A DNA stretch of 64,000 nt, taken from positions 1 through 64,000 of the forward strand of contig CAZSHG010000010.1 of the NCBI GenBank assembly GCA_964606695.1. Reading direction: 5' to 3'. Positions 26,001 to 33,416 of the stretch are shown here, piece after piece. How positions within the stretch are numbered: the first letter of the stretch is position 1; every line of letters begins with the position of its first letter. The stretch is from CAZSHG01 sp964606695 [NCBI: uncultured bacterium]. Its GTDB lineage: Bacteria; UBP14; UBA6098. The translations under genes and the position numbers were made by a program. Under the pieces are notes generated by a model. The model saw only the letters and a list, made by a program, of their open reading frames with translations. It made no database searches and was not told the origin of the DNA.

Positions 26001-27390
26001 CACCGTAGTTTTCGCCGTCGCTACCATAGACATAGCCGTAAACGCCGTAATAATAATCACTGCCTGTCGGATAAACGTCACCCTCGACACCGATATAACC
26101 GCCTTCACCGACGACGCCGATTCCCCAGTAATCCTGCGGGACGCTAACGGCGTAAATACCCGCGCCGTCAGCCGATCCAACGTAATTATTCTGGAAATAT
26201 GCGACAGCTTCGCCCCAAGTATCCGGTTCGCCTTCGACATGAAGTCGCGCAGTCGGGGTTTCCGTGCCTATGCCGACCGAATCCACGACAATTGCGCTTC
26301 CGTCAGTATAAGTGTTATCATCGAGCCAGATAGTGTCGGCGTCGGCCTGTATCGAATCGGCAATCAGTTCTCCATGAATTTTCGTGTTGGCCATAAGCAC
26401 TATAGTATCGGTTACATCGTGTCCTTCACTCCAGATCGTATCGACACCCAGGCTGTTTACGATAAGACTATCGCCGAAATAGAGATTACCGCCTATGTGT
26501 AAATCTCCATCAATCCATTGGCTTCCATGGACAATTAGGGAATCGAAAATCTCAACGAAATCGTCCATGGCGGCTATCGAATCGGCGAATAACATACCGT
26601 AAACCCGGAAGTTCGACATAACGAGCATAGTATCGCCGGTAAGACTATCCGTGGTATATAAAGTGTCGAATCCGAAGGGGCCGTTTGGGATATATGCCGC
26701 AACGGGATAAGCGCCGTCGAAAATCCATAGCGAATCGGTAACGTCGTCGAATTCGAACCAGGTAATACACTCATTAAGAGAGGATAGGTCGTGATCCGCA
26801 TCGACATGACTGGTTATTGCCGTTTCGTTGGCTGATATGTTTATTAAATTCGCCCTGACCCCCTGGTCGAGATCGACAAGAGCGCCGTGAACTTCGGTCT
26901 CGCCGAAAACGATACCGAAGTCGCCGGGGCTGGTCAAAGGCACATCGACGTCGTCCTGCATGAAACCGCCGCCGCCGCCTGCAGAAGAATCGGCGTAAAT
27001 CGCGTAGAGCGCGGTATCCGCATAGATAGACCTGAATGAATAAGGGGAAGCCCGGAAGGTTACTCTGGGCTCCAGAACGTGTCCATCGATTGTAACTTCG
27101 AGATAATAAAGAACGTCGAATTCCAGATTCAGAGGTGTTACCGAACCGAGATCGACGTCGAACAATCCTCTAACTATCGGAATAGAAGGATGAGTCTCAG
27201 TCCAAACCGCTACACCTCCAGTTTCTACCTCGTAAAGCCCAAATTGGATCGGTAAGGTGTCGTTGACACCGACGCCACCGATATCTGTAACTTTACCCTG
27301 ATAGGCGATTACTCTCGGAATAGCCTCGGCGCTAAGCCCTATAGCTACAGCGAGAGTAATAATGATGACGGAAAATAATGTCTTTTTCAC
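20038..27390 (-). CDS. Giant secreted fibre/adhesin-like repeat protein
   Basis: The product is about 2450 residues. I chose the GTG of VKKTLFSVIIITLAVAI because AAAGGGG lies six bases upstream; the longer frame starts with another GTG inside that site. A signal peptide and a head domain (VIAYQGKVTDIGGVGVNDT; WTETHPSIPIVRGLFDVDLG) are shared with the fibre protein at 13829. The body is almost entirely repetitive: SFWIYDDGDTTRFDSDNPI, SVGIGTETPTARLHVEGEP, YGVYGYVYGSDGENYGV and GTVAGTLFVDTVLATPEVAL modules. A block of 168-residue units recurs at an exact 504-bp spacing (23867-25378). Asp is abundant, suggesting calcium binding. It ends ANWWVISEKKTP without a sorting domain. It looks like a long beta-structured surface fibre; attachment is inferred from composition. 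Confidence 0.8.
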   Translation of the reverse strand: MKKTLFSVIIITLAVAIGLSAEAIPRVIAYQGKVTDIGGVGVNDTLPIQFGLYEVETGGVAVWTETHPSIPIVRGLFDVDLGSVTPLNLEFDVLYYLEVTIDGHVLEPRVTFRASPYSFRSIYADTALYAIYADSSAGGGGGFMQDDVDVPLTSPGDFGIVFGETEVHGALVDLDQGVRANLINISANETAITSHVDADHDLSSLNECITWFEFDDVTDSLWIFDGAYPVAAYIPNGPFGFDTLYTTDSLTGDTMLVMSNFRVYGMLFADSIAAMDDFVEIFDSLIVHGSQWIDGDLHIGGNLYFGDSLIVNSLGVDTIWSEGHDVTDTIVLMANTKIHGELIADSIQADADTIWLDDNTYTDGSAIVVDSVGIGTETPTARLHVEGEPDTWGEAVAYFQNNYVGSADGAGIYAVSVPQDYWGIGVVGEGGYIGVEGDVYPTGSDYYYGVYGYVYGSDGENYGVTGSTYGDGINYGLYGYASDNGSGASENYGSYLLATNGAENYGVYAWASGGSVNWAGYFDAGDVNIENDIYLNTGLYDGVSFGAHDQYLRSDGSDVFWDFLYGDLIRVDTLRTLSASDSDTIWTMAQFYVNGELIADSMQAVGDTIHFDDNIIVHGSNVVDDDLLVYDDAMIGESLMVGMDAYVMQTLTVGTDLYVMHNAWVNDTIFANVITADSITTNYLLSTDIDVTESLFVDGPANFDSTVTIDDDTLYVDGPAQFDSMVVITPGHQLWVDKIYGTVAGTLFVDTVLATPEVALDSIEAWNGNSIIIKDSTYFRRYVNVQEDLEVDGDGLFNQDVWIGDSLMVVGNTYLQSELEVDLDAYFHDNLTNDDSIFANVITADSITTNYLLATDVDVMESLFVDGPANFDSTVYIDDDTLYVEGPAQFDSMVVITPGHQLWVDKIYGTVAGTLFVDTVLATPEVALDSLEAWNTTSLIIKDTTYFRRYVNVQEDLEVDGDGLFNQDVWIGDSLMVVGNTYLQSELEVDLDAYFHDNLTNDDTIFANVITADSITANYLLATDVDVLESLYVDGPANFDSTVYIDDDTLYVEGPAMFDSMVVITPGHQLWVDKIYGTVAGTLFVDTVLATPEVALDSLEAWNGNSIIVKDSTYFQRYVNVQEDLEVDGDGLFNQDVEITDSLIVGGNTYLQGELEVDLDAYFHDNLTNDDTIFANVITADSITAFYLLATDVDVLESLFVAGPTNLDSTVFIGDDTLYVDGPAMFDSSVVITPGHELWVDRIYGTVAGSLFVDTVLVTPEIALDSIEAWNSGTILIKDSVLINAGLTVDGDVFVDNGNRYYGVDATGADSFWIYDDGDTTRFDADNPIKIGDASLVVETDGDVIATQDFYVLGDAFFADNVVIAESLDVTMDVSIGGDLDVTGDISADDMYLADSLIIMGSAYIDDNLEIDHDLWVNDDAYIDDSLTVNGDAYFDNDVVIDDDLSVNDSLILYGDAIFQNDLQVGDSLFVNEYLRVQGDVWIGDNLDIMDSLMIWGPIIIAGHQPLWADTLYTSRIHGTKAGSLFVDTVLVVPEIALDSIEAWNSGTVLLKDSLLINSGLMVTGDAYLDGGIHDGTDFGTSGQILMTDGSDIYWSDVVASLGYFDTLRSVNGLDSDTIWTMAQLYVNGELIADSIQADGDTIWFDDNTYTRGSAIIADSVGIGTETPTARLHVEGEPDAWGEAVGYFQNNYVGTTDGAAVYGVSVPADYYGIGVYGLGGYIGTTGEVYTTGSNSYYGVYGYVDGSDGSNYGVYGDAWGDGENYGIYGYAQDNGSGTSINYGAYMEALNGDENYGIYATASGGTINWAAYFADGDVNIDNDLYLDGGIHDGTSFGTAGQILITDGSDVYWSDLTASLASVDTIRSVSGSDSDTIWTMAQLYVNGELIVDSIQAIGDTVYIDNNLFVDGAIQTVGDVVMGDGAYLRGSDASGANDFWIYDDGDTVRFDGDNPIKIGDASLIVETDGDVYVSGDLDVSGVLTGDGSGLTSIDPNSHWHNFLNASDGDPDSALYVDAAGNVGIGTTTPGNLLDVNGDASLLGLNTNFFPNDGFGKLSIKRPAWYECTIESDAHLVLTSGGGSDIKFTTTTSGEAMRVLSSGDVGIGTTSPQSKLHIDGGNVFLDNGNRYIGVDATQADSFWIYDDGDTTRFNSDNPIKVGNASLIVETDGDVFATQDLAVGGGNLNLLGSTDIKGSDGNGGWGSSISLNAGHASAGHGGGSVSIVGGDAYSISLDGGNVNLIGGGHQNAARPGDVRIYTGDPAVLKMNFDGTSGNIYTYDDFMIDGGYRYWGTDASLADSFWIYDDGDTTRFNSDNPIKIGDASLVVGTGGDVTISEGLNVGGAVSMPIVSVPANTDYTVTDNDYSIFVDTGFDAVNTVLTLPDATTCAGRIYVIKKTAGGGGGFDEIDIITSGTQTLDGIDDPIGVIASVNHAITIQSDGANWWVISEKKTP
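23867..25378 (-). repeat. Three exact-length 504-bp tandem units within the fibre gene
   Basis: The FANVITADSIT coding motif recurs with its anchor base at 25379, 24875, 24371 and 23867, so three successive steps of exactly 504 bp (168 codons). Each unit includes YVNVQEDLEVDGDGLFNQDV, LQSELEVDLDAYFHDNL, VDGPANFDSTV and LWVDKIYGTVAGTLFVDTVL. The lack of any length drift suggests recent amplification or recurrent homogenisation. Confidence 0.85.
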
Positions 27391-27408
27391 GGGATTCCCC
27401 TTTCTCAC

Positions 27409-27861
27409 TTCATTAGAAGTATAGTTATCTAATCATTAAAAGTTTAGTTATCTTAGAACTCCTGTTTAACTTCTAAAATACGAAAGTCTAATTTATAAAA
27501 CAAATAAATAATACCTTCATCTTAAAAAAGTATTTCACCCAAAATAGCCTAATTGAATGTCCTGTCAAGTCTAAAAACGATTTTTCTAAAGTTTTTTTTT
27601 AAGTTAATAAAAAGCTTTTTATGATCTTATTACTGATTTCTTACTCTGAAGTAACGCGTTATTTCTTATATGTGCATATTCGAATATTAATTCGTAATGG
27701 TAAAATTATATTTATGGATACACTCGTATTCCTATTGATATTTGTGTTATTATCCTATTAGAATTTGACTATAATTAATATTAATGTTATACCTTAAGTA
27801 AAGCAGATAACTATATTATAATCAAAAGAGTAATGAATTTCTTAATAAAGATATTCCATAG
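27409..27861. other. AT-rich intergenic region upstream of the fibre gene
   Basis: About 450 bp is strongly AT-rich and without an open frame of note. It separates the fibre gene from the terminator of the sulfur locus and must contain the fibre-gene promoter. No further structure was recognised beyond the promoter candidate. Confidence 0.5.
27541..27568 (-). promoter_or_regulatory. Possible sigma-70-type promoter for the giant fibre gene
   Basis: On the minus strand TTGACA (27568-27563) and TATTTT (27546-27541) are separated by 16 bp, about 150 bp before the chosen start codon. In such AT-rich DNA this may be a chance match. Confidence 0.35.
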
Positions 27862-27898
27862 AAAAAAGCAAGGATTGAAAATTTTAATCCTTGCTTTA
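27862..27898 (-). terminator. Rho-independent terminator of the sulfur/Hdr locus
   Basis: Perfect 12-bp arms AAAGCAAGGATT (27865-27876) and AATCCTTGCTTT (27886-27897) are followed on the minus strand by six T. It lies 23 bp after the DsrE-like stop codon and closes the 25-kb minus-strand locus. Confidence 0.85.
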
Positions 27899-27920
27899 AT
27901 CTTTTTAGATTTACTGTTCG

Positions 27921-28274
27921 TTAGAACGAGAAGGTCAGCGTGGCGTCTTTCGCCTCGTTGATGAATGTGGTCGCGCCGACTACTTCCACGCCCTCGCGCA
28001 AATCTTCCTCGGTGAAGCCGTTGGCTTCGAAGGAAAGCTCGCACATCAGGATTCTTCCGCCGAGAAGCTGGTAGCCCTCGACGAGTTCCATCAGTTCGGG
28101 CATGCCTTTGCCGGTCATGTTTTCCATAACGCCCTTAACCAGAGCGGATGCGCCGCCCGGGGTGAAGAACAGAATAACGTCGTCGCCGGAAGCTATCGCC
28201 GAAGATGCTACGACGAAAGGCATGAAAATGTTTTCCGGTTTAGCGCCGTTGATTGTGATTGCCATCATTCCCAT
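27921..28274 (-). CDS. DsrE/DsrF-like sulfur-relay protein
   Basis: The product is 117 residues and cytoplasmic. AGGAG stands seven bases before the ATG. It has a DsrE/F-type fold: an N-terminal strand (MAITINGAKPENIFMPF), the mid-helix ASSAIASGDDVILFFTPGG, and a conserved Cys in RILMCELSFEANGFTEEDL, the position of the persulfide-carrying Cys in DsrE-family proteins. It is the last gene of the sulfur locus, after a rhodanese and before the terminator. DsrE-family proteins pass sulfane sulfur to TusA, and two TusA proteins are encoded in this locus. I infer a persulfide carrier between rhodanese-mobilised sulfur and the TusA pool. Confidence 0.85.
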   Translation of the reverse strand: MGMMAITINGAKPENIFMPFVVASSAIASGDDVILFFTPGGASALVKGVMENMTGKGMPELMELVEGYQLLGGRILMCELSFEANGFTEEDLREGVEVVGATTFINEAKDATLTFSF

Positions 28275-28310
28275 TTGTTTTCTCCTGTTGTTTTTTGTTT
28301 ATCGATTGAA

Positions 28311-29159
28311 TTATTCCATCGGGTTAGAAGAAGTCGCCGCCCATTCGTAGATGCCGCCGTCATAGACTTTGACATTCCCATAGTCCAGAACGTTTTTGAG
28401 GGCGAAGTAGATTATGCCGCTACGCAGGCTGGTTTCGCAGTAGATGATGATTTCCTTGTCGGATGTGATTCCGGCGTTGGTGAAGAGGGATTTCATTTCC
28501 GCCTGGGGAATGAGGGTCTCGTCTTCCGTGATTATTTGCTCATAGTTGAAACTAATCGCGCCGGGGATATGTCCCTTGCGGGATGCTTCGCCCTTTTCGC
28601 CACTGAACTCTTCCGGTGTGCGGACATCGACGAGAACTACGCCGGGTTTGGCCATATTCGCCTTGACATAATCCATGGAAGCGAAGACATCGGGGTTCAG
28701 GGAGACGTTGAAGGTAGTCGGTTCGAGGACAGTGGGGTCTTTTGTAACGGGCTTACGAGCTTTGCGCCAGGCTTTCATCTGGCCGTCGAGCATCGAAACG
28801 TCCTTTGCGCCGAGGTAGTCGAGAATCCAATAGAGTCTTCCGGCTCGAACGCCTGTGTCGCAGTATAGGACTATCTTGTTGGTTTCCGAGATGCCCTTTT
28901 CGCCGAGGATTTTCGCGACGTCTTCGGGGCTTTTGAGCATGCCCTTGATTTCGCCGGGTTTGTCGAGGTCCTCGAACCAGAGATGCATCGCGCCTGTGAT
29001 GTGAACTGTGCTGTAATCCGATGCTTTTCTGCCTGAGACGATAATGAGGTTTTCATCACCAGTCATGCCTGCGAGGTCTTTCACGCTGATAAGTTGCGCC
29101 TGAAGCAGACCTGCAAACAGCAGAAGGGCAAGCGAGAACAGTATTAGAGTTTTTTTCAT
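28311..29159 (-). CDS. Exported tandem-rhodanese sulfurtransferase
   Basis: The product is 282 residues. AAGGAG stands before the ATG, and the signal peptide is MKKTLILFSLALLLFAGLLQA. There are two rhodanese domains (about 25-140 and 150-280). Unlike many tandem rhodaneses, both active-site loops keep Cys: IVLYCDTGVRAGRLYW in the first and IIYCETSLRSGIIYF in the second. CRKAD-like features (VSGRKASDYSTVHITGAMH; VDVRTPEEFSGEKGEASRKG) are present. The expected reaction is transfer of a sulfane sulfur from thiosulfate or a persulfide to a thiol acceptor, in the periplasm. It is flanked by a porin gene upstream and the DsrE gene downstream, consistent with an uptake and relay chain for extracellular sulfur. 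Confidence 0.9.
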   Translation of the reverse strand: MKKTLILFSLALLLFAGLLQAQLISVKDLAGMTGDENLIIVSGRKASDYSTVHITGAMHLWFEDLDKPGEIKGMLKSPEDVAKILGEKGISETNKIVLYCDTGVRAGRLYWILDYLGAKDVSMLDGQMKAWRKARKPVTKDPTVLEPTTFNVSLNPDVFASMDYVKANMAKPGVVLVDVRTPEEFSGEKGEASRKGHIPGAISFNYEQIITEDETLIPQAEMKSLFTNAGITSDKEIIIYCETSLRSGIIYFALKNVLDYGNVKVYDGGIYEWAATSSNPME

Positions 29160-29180
29160 TCTTTCTCCTTTTCTATTAGG

Positions 29181-30248
29181 TTAGTTAAACAAAGCCTGGA
29201 ATTGGACAACAAGCTCATCATTGGGGACTTCGTTGCCGTATTCGGCTTTGTATAGATAGTTGACCTGAACTCTCGACCAGTCGTTGATGAAGTAGTTAAT
29301 GCCGAAAGTAATAATGCCGGTTTCGTCATCTTCGGTATCCGAATCGCGATCGTAGAATTCGTATTTGACCACGGGCTGAAGGTTCCAGGGCGTCATATAC
29401 GCTATGAAACCCCAGTAGCCGCCGCTTTTGGATTCGCCGGGGGGGACGACTGTGTACCAGGTGGTATCATGGGTGCAGTCAGGGGGATGTGTGACGGTGC
29501 CGCCGGAAGATTCTCTTTTTCCGCCGATATATTCTCCCTGAATGAGTAAATCTTTATAAGCAAATTGTAATTCGCCTGCAAATATCGTCTTTTTGTCTTC
29601 CTCTTCGGCTGTTGGGTCGGCCGCAGGCTGTTTGCCGGTCTGGAAACTCCCGCCGATGTTTAACATCTCGATAGGGGTTACTACGACCCTTGCGACGATG
29701 TCTTTGGCCTTGTTGTTATCGATATCGGCCAATCCTGTCCCGTGCATTAACCCGATATTGTATCTGACCAAACTTTCGTAGTTGCCGTAAAGCATCAAAC
29801 CAAGGTCGCGGTCGAGGACCAAATTGTTCACAACTTCGGAACGATAGATGGTGTATAATGCCTGGCATCCCGTATTTCTTTCGAGTCCGAAAGGAGTCTT
29901 GAATCTACCCATAGAGAAACTGGCGTAGGATTCGAGACGAGTGTATGAGACGAATGCATCCAGGAGCTTGACATCGCCCTTGAAGGGGCTTGTTTCGAGC
30001 AGAAGATAGTAACTGACGTCATATGGGATATTGCCCATGACGCCTAATCTTGCCCGGTTAAAGGTGAAATCGAATCTATTGTCGGCCTCGCCGGAAGCGT
30101 CCTCGGCGAATTTGTATTCCAGCTGAGGCTGAATATAACCGATTACATTGACGCCTTCCGATGAGCCGCCAGCCATGCATCCTTGCGCAAAAAGCGCTCC
30201 CGAATACATGGTGAGTAGAAGAAGCGATAGTAACAACAACCTTCGCAT
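29181..30248 (-). CDS. Outer-membrane porin, OprO/OprP-like
   Basis: The product is about 355 residues. The start is the ATG of MRRLLLLSLLLL, with GGAGG five bases upstream; the longer frame starts four codons earlier. After the signal peptide come many amphipathic strands and the family motif FSMGRFKTPFGLERNTG, then VLDRDLGLMLYGNYE. The C-terminus ends VVQFQALFN. Its place among rhodanese genes suggests passage of a sulfur oxyanion (thiosulfate) or polysulfide across the outer membrane. Family members are known for phosphate or pyrophosphate, so the substrate is inference. It differs in sequence from the porin at 11863. Confidence 0.8.
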   Translation of the reverse strand: MRRLLLLSLLLLTMYSGALFAQGCMAGGSSEGVNVIGYIQPQLEYKFAEDASGEADNRFDFTFNRARLGVMGNIPYDVSYYLLLETSPFKGDVKLLDAFVSYTRLESYASFSMGRFKTPFGLERNTGCQALYTIYRSEVVNNLVLDRDLGLMLYGNYESLVRYNIGLMHGTGLADIDNNKAKDIVARVVVTPIEMLNIGGSFQTGKQPAADPTAEEEDKKTIFAGELQFAYKDLLIQGEYIGGKRESSGGTVTHPPDCTHDTTWYTVVPPGESKSGGYWGFIAYMTPWNLQPVVKYEFYDRDSDTEDDETGIITFGINYFINDWSRVQVNYLYKAEYGNEVPNDELVVQFQALFN

Positions 30249-30326
30249 ATTTTCCTCCATTGTTTTTTTTACAGGGAGAAGGATGGCTTCCCCCTGTATG
30301 TTATTGTTTCTCTTAAACGTATGTAA

Positions 30327-31283
30327 CTACGGGGTTGTAACCACGTAGGGATAATCTCCCGAAGCCGTCCATTTACTGCTCTCGAGATCGTCGTAGATCA
30401 TGGCGTTCACACCGTATTTGAGGCTCTTAGCATCGTAGCCGAGAACGGTCAGATATGCTGTAGCTACTGCTGAAGTATGTCCTGTCCAGCAATAAGTTAC
30501 GATAGTCTGGCTCGGATCGAGATGCATAAAGCCGTCACTGGCGAGGGTTAGGTCTTCATTGATCCTATATGCGCCATCGATGTGGCCATATTGAGTAACG
30601 GCTGTTTCCGGCCAATAGACATTCACGAAGTAATCGGTCGGAGTTTCGAGGACGACACTGCCGTCAATGCCTTTGAATCCGCCGGTAACCATAGCCTCGA
30701 CGCGCTCGGCGAGAATAGCCGAACCGGTGGTCGAGTTTGAAGTGATTTCCGGATAGTCGAAGGTTGCCAGTGGCGCTGTAGCCGTTGTAACCCAACTCGC
30801 ATGTCCCGAGGCGATGTTGCCGGTAAAGGAAGTCCATTTATCGAACACGGAATTCCACGAGCTCATGCCGAACTTGAGGTTCTTAGCAGTCGGATAGCCG
30901 CTGAGACGCAATGCTACGACAGCATTACAGGCACTCTGGCCACTATAGCAAGTAACCACGATGGGCAAGGAACCGCTGGCCGCGGCGTCGGTAACGATAT
31001 TCGCCAATGACGAATGAATCGCGCCTTCGATGTGGCCGAGGGTGTCGTAATCGCCCTGACTCCGAATGTCCATAATATAGTAGGAATCGGGATTGGCCGC
31101 GACGTCAGAGGCGGTGATTGTCCAGGCGTTTGTCATATCCGTCAGGTCCATGCTGTTGGCTTCCATGTATTCGACAAGGATATCGAAAGCTGAATCATCG
31201 GGGGGATCGGTGGAATCTTTACAGCCGCTGAACAATGCCAGCATGGCCATAAGAGTGATAAGCAAATAAGCTTTTTTTAACAT
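30327..31283 (-). CDS. Lipoprotein with two rhodanese domains
   Basis: The product is 318 residues. AGGAGAG precedes the ATG. The lipobox (LALFSGCKDS) predicts lipid anchoring after a Sec signal. There are two rhodanese-like domains: the first has VTCYSGQSACNAVVALRLSG and the second VTYCWTGHTSAVATAYLTVLG; both carry the loop Cys. A Thr/Ser-rich linker lies between them. It follows the single-domain rhodanese lipoprotein by 43 bp and precedes the porin by about 80 bp. The expected role is handling sulfane sulfur at a membrane surface facing the periplasm. Its loops are longer than those of thiosulfate-specific rhodaneses, so polysulfide or another persulfide could be the donor. Confidence 0.85.
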   Translation of the reverse strand: MLKKAYLLITLMAMLALFSGCKDSTDPPDDSAFDILVEYMEANSMDLTDMTNAWTITASDVAANPDSYYIMDIRSQGDYDTLGHIEGAIHSSLANIVTDAAASGSLPIVVTCYSGQSACNAVVALRLSGYPTAKNLKFGMSSWNSVFDKWTSFTGNIASGHASWVTTATAPLATFDYPEITSNSTTGSAILAERVEAMVTGGFKGIDGSVVLETPTDYFVNVYWPETAVTQYGHIDGAYRINEDLTLASDGFMHLDPSQTIVTYCWTGHTSAVATAYLTVLGYDAKSLKYGVNAMIYDDLESSKWTASGDYPYVVTTP

Positions 31284-31313
31284 ATTCTCTCCTCAAAGGA
31301 TAATTTTTTGGGG

Positions 31314-31763
31314 CTATCCGCCGCAACCGGCCGCAACCGGTTCGGCGTCAAGATCGGCATCGGGATCGAGCCAAAGGGTATAGCCGCCATATAGATTGTA
31401 GATATTTGTGTATCCGAGCTTGCGAAGTCTCTCTATCGCTAAAGCTCCGCGCTTTCCTTTTTCGGAATAGATGATGATAAAGGCGTCCTTGCCGGGCTTA
31501 TCCCAGGCTTGAGCGCGCCAGTATGCATCGTCTTCGATGCTTTTTTCCACCACTCCGAGGGGCATGTTGAAAGCGTAGTCGATATAGCCCTCGTCGAACT
31601 CATAAGGCTCGCGAACATCGAGGAGGATGAATTCGCCTTCCTCGTCGAAAATTGCCTGAAGCTCGTCTCGGTCCATTTCGTAATCGCCCTTGATGCCGGA
31701 TCCGCCGCAACCAGTAAGGATTAGGGATACGGCAAGAACTAACAGTATAATTGATTTTTTCAT
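31314..31763 (-). CDS. Rhodanese-fold lipoprotein lacking the catalytic Cys
   Basis: The product is 149 residues. AAGGAGG precedes the ATG of MKKSIILLVLAVSLILTGCGG, and the lipobox LTGC predicts a lipoprotein. There is a single rhodanese fold (FILLDVREPYEFDEGYIDYA; IERLRKLGYTNIYNLYGGYT). The active-site loop reads IIIYSEKGKRGALA: the Cys expected after the Tyr is Ser. The chain ends AAGCGG, so there is one Cys two residues before the end. It is coupled to the transporter gene (13 bp gap). Rhodanese domains without Cys usually bind or regulate rather than catalyse. A sulfur carried on the terminal Cys is possible but speculative. Confidence 0.85.
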   Translation of the reverse strand: MKKSIILLVLAVSLILTGCGGSGIKGDYEMDRDELQAIFDEEGEFILLDVREPYEFDEGYIDYAFNMPLGVVEKSIEDDAYWRAQAWDKPGKDAFIIIYSEKGKRGALAIERLRKLGYTNIYNLYGGYTLWLDPDADLDAEPVAAGCGG

Positions 31764-31776
31764 TATTCTCGCCTCC

Positions 31777-32988
31777 TTAAATTGCGGAAAATTTGCCGGT
31801 TCGTTCGTTCCACTTGACGAATACATACCAGAGGATGATCAACACCGCCATGAGAGCGAATGCCCCGCCGTAGCGCAGATAATCGGGCAGGAAAATAGCC
31901 TTCTGCGACCAGTCGGGAAGTATGTGTGTAAACCAGGGTCCTACGAACTGAGCCGAGATAGGAGACATGAGTGCGAAACCAAGTCCTGCAAACCAGAGTT
32001 TGATTTGGCCTTCGCCCATACGCCACAATGTTCCGACAGCACACCCGCCGGCGATGACCATTCCCATACCGAAAATGGTGCCGCCGATAAGACCGTTCAG
32101 CCAGAAATTAGGCATGACCCAGACCAAAGCTACAGCCCTTGCTCCGCTTGGATAGGCCGAATTGATGCCCATATATTTCAAGACCGTGAAACCTATCAGT
32201 CCGACCGCGAGAGCAGACATGACAGCAACCGGAGCCTCCGATTCACCAGTCATAAAAGGTTCGCGGAAAGAACGGGTAACGCAGAAACGCGACCGTTGAC
32301 TGATTAATCCGAGAACTAATCCAATAATCGCAAACCAGGTGAGAACATCGTTATTCTTGTAGAAGAATGACGCGCCAATGAGCAGAAACATCATCACTAA
32401 GAAGCCCAATATAGGTTGCCAGATGCCGGATTTCTCCCTGGCGGCGAGAAGCGTTACGCTCTTGCCCGAACTGAACTTTGGAAGTTTTTCCATTTCCCAT
32501 AGAAGATACCTCAGGGCAATAAAAGCCCCCAGGGCAAATCCCAGGGCTAATGGAATCGCGCCGGCGGACAGAGCCGGGATACCGCTCAGGAATCCGCCAA
32601 TCGTGCAACTTTTGCCTATATGGCATCCAAGCGCCATCAACACACCGCCAATAAGACCTTTCACCATCTCGCCCAGCGGCGGTATTCGAATGGCGAATTC
32701 GCGGGACATAAGCGCTCCCACGAAAGCACCGATAACAGTCATCGTGCCGAGAAGGCCGTAAAGGTGATAATGAACCGGTGTTGCTCCTTCGAGACCGAGA
32801 ATACCGAACAGCTTGAATATATTCTGTCCCCAGCTGAGATAGGTTCCAGTGCCTCCCCATGGTGATTTAACCATGAAGAGCACAATATTCAGCGTCGCAA
32901 GGATAATCCCGCCGACCCACATAGGCCAGGTTTTCCCGAAGAATGTTAACCAAAGTTGGCGCCAGGCTCCATTTTTAGAGTCTGACAT
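31777..32988 (-). CDS. YeeE/YedE family sulfur-compound transporter
   Basis: The product is 403 residues, with about ten membrane segments. AAAGGAG stands before the ATG. It has two homologous halves, each with the family Cys signatures: GCHIGKSCTIGGFLSGIPAL and, in the second half, SQRSRFCVTRSFREPF plus GMVIAGGCAVGTLWRMGEG. This full-length form resembles YeeE (TsuA), which imports thiosulfate through a chain of Cys residues and is partnered by the TusA-like YeeD (TsuB). A TusA gene lies 69 bp upstream in the same direction, the same pairing. Rhodanese lipoproteins and a porin follow. The gene likely brings thiosulfate or another sulfur species into the cytoplasm for the TusA/Hdr system. Confidence 0.9.
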   Translation of the reverse strand: MSDSKNGAWRQLWLTFFGKTWPMWVGGIILATLNIVLFMVKSPWGGTGTYLSWGQNIFKLFGILGLEGATPVHYHLYGLLGTMTVIGAFVGALMSREFAIRIPPLGEMVKGLIGGVLMALGCHIGKSCTIGGFLSGIPALSAGAIPLALGFALGAFIALRYLLWEMEKLPKFSSGKSVTLLAAREKSGIWQPILGFLVMMFLLIGASFFYKNNDVLTWFAIIGLVLGLISQRSRFCVTRSFREPFMTGESEAPVAVMSALAVGLIGFTVLKYMGINSAYPSGARAVALVWVMPNFWLNGLIGGTIFGMGMVIAGGCAVGTLWRMGEGQIKLWFAGLGFALMSPISAQFVGPWFTHILPDWSQKAIFLPDYLRYGGAFALMAVLIILWYVFVKWNERTGKFSAI

Positions 32989-33057
32989 ATAACTCCTTTC
33001 TTTTTAACCGTAACTCGTTATGAAATTCGGTCGTTTAGACCGTTTCAATTGTTATGG

Positions 33058-33288
33058 TTATCCTTTTTTGATGTAAAACCTATTGACCCCGCCATCTTCT
33101 TCGACCAGTTCGAGAAACTCGTTGCCGGTTTTCTCGCACCATGCGGGGACGTCGTTCTTCGAACCCGGATCCGTGCCCAGTAGTTCCAGAACCTGACCGC
33201 TTTCCATTCCCTTAATCGCCTTGGCGAGTTTCAGAATGGGCATTGGACAGGATAGACCTTTGCAATCCAGTGTTTCGTCGACTTTCAT
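33058..33288 (-). CDS. TusA-family sulfur carrier (transporter-linked)
   Basis: The product is 76 residues. GGGAGG precedes the ATG. The sulfur-binding motif is CKGLSCPMPILKLAKAIKGM, with the CPxP Cys; two further Cys lie nearby (DCKG and AWCEKTGNE). It directly precedes the YeeE transporter gene, a partnership known from YeeE-YeeD. It should accept imported sulfur as a persulfide and hand it on. The 128-bp gap upstream contains possible regulatory DNA, so this gene may begin a separate transcript. It is a distinct paralogue from the TusA at 52584, which has CPQP. Confidence 0.9.
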   Translation of the reverse strand: MKVDETLDCKGLSCPMPILKLAKAIKGMESGQVLELLGTDPGSKNDVPAWCEKTGNEFLELVEEDGGVNRFYIKKG

Positions 33289-33416
33289 CTTTTACCTCCC
33301 TTTTGGGTTTTGATAATCCATATCGAATCGTTTTATTAGTTAATTTATACGTCTTAGAATAATATAAACCACGCACATATCCAAACGTTTTTTTTTGTTG
33401 ATTAGAGTATATGCAA
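33289..33416 (-). promoter_or_regulatory. Possible promoter/operator between the ArsR gene and TusA
   Basis: This is the largest gap within the downstream half of the locus and is AT-rich. On the minus strand it contains TTTATA and TATAAA half-sites about 13 bp apart, an arrangement an ArsR-type dimer could bind. It precedes the transporter/rhodanese/porin genes. The assignment rests on position and composition only. Confidence 0.4.

Noticed and set aside
27409-27861. tRNA or small RNA gene in the AT-rich gap
   Set aside because: No cloverleaf arms or conserved GGTTC-type T-loop could be found.
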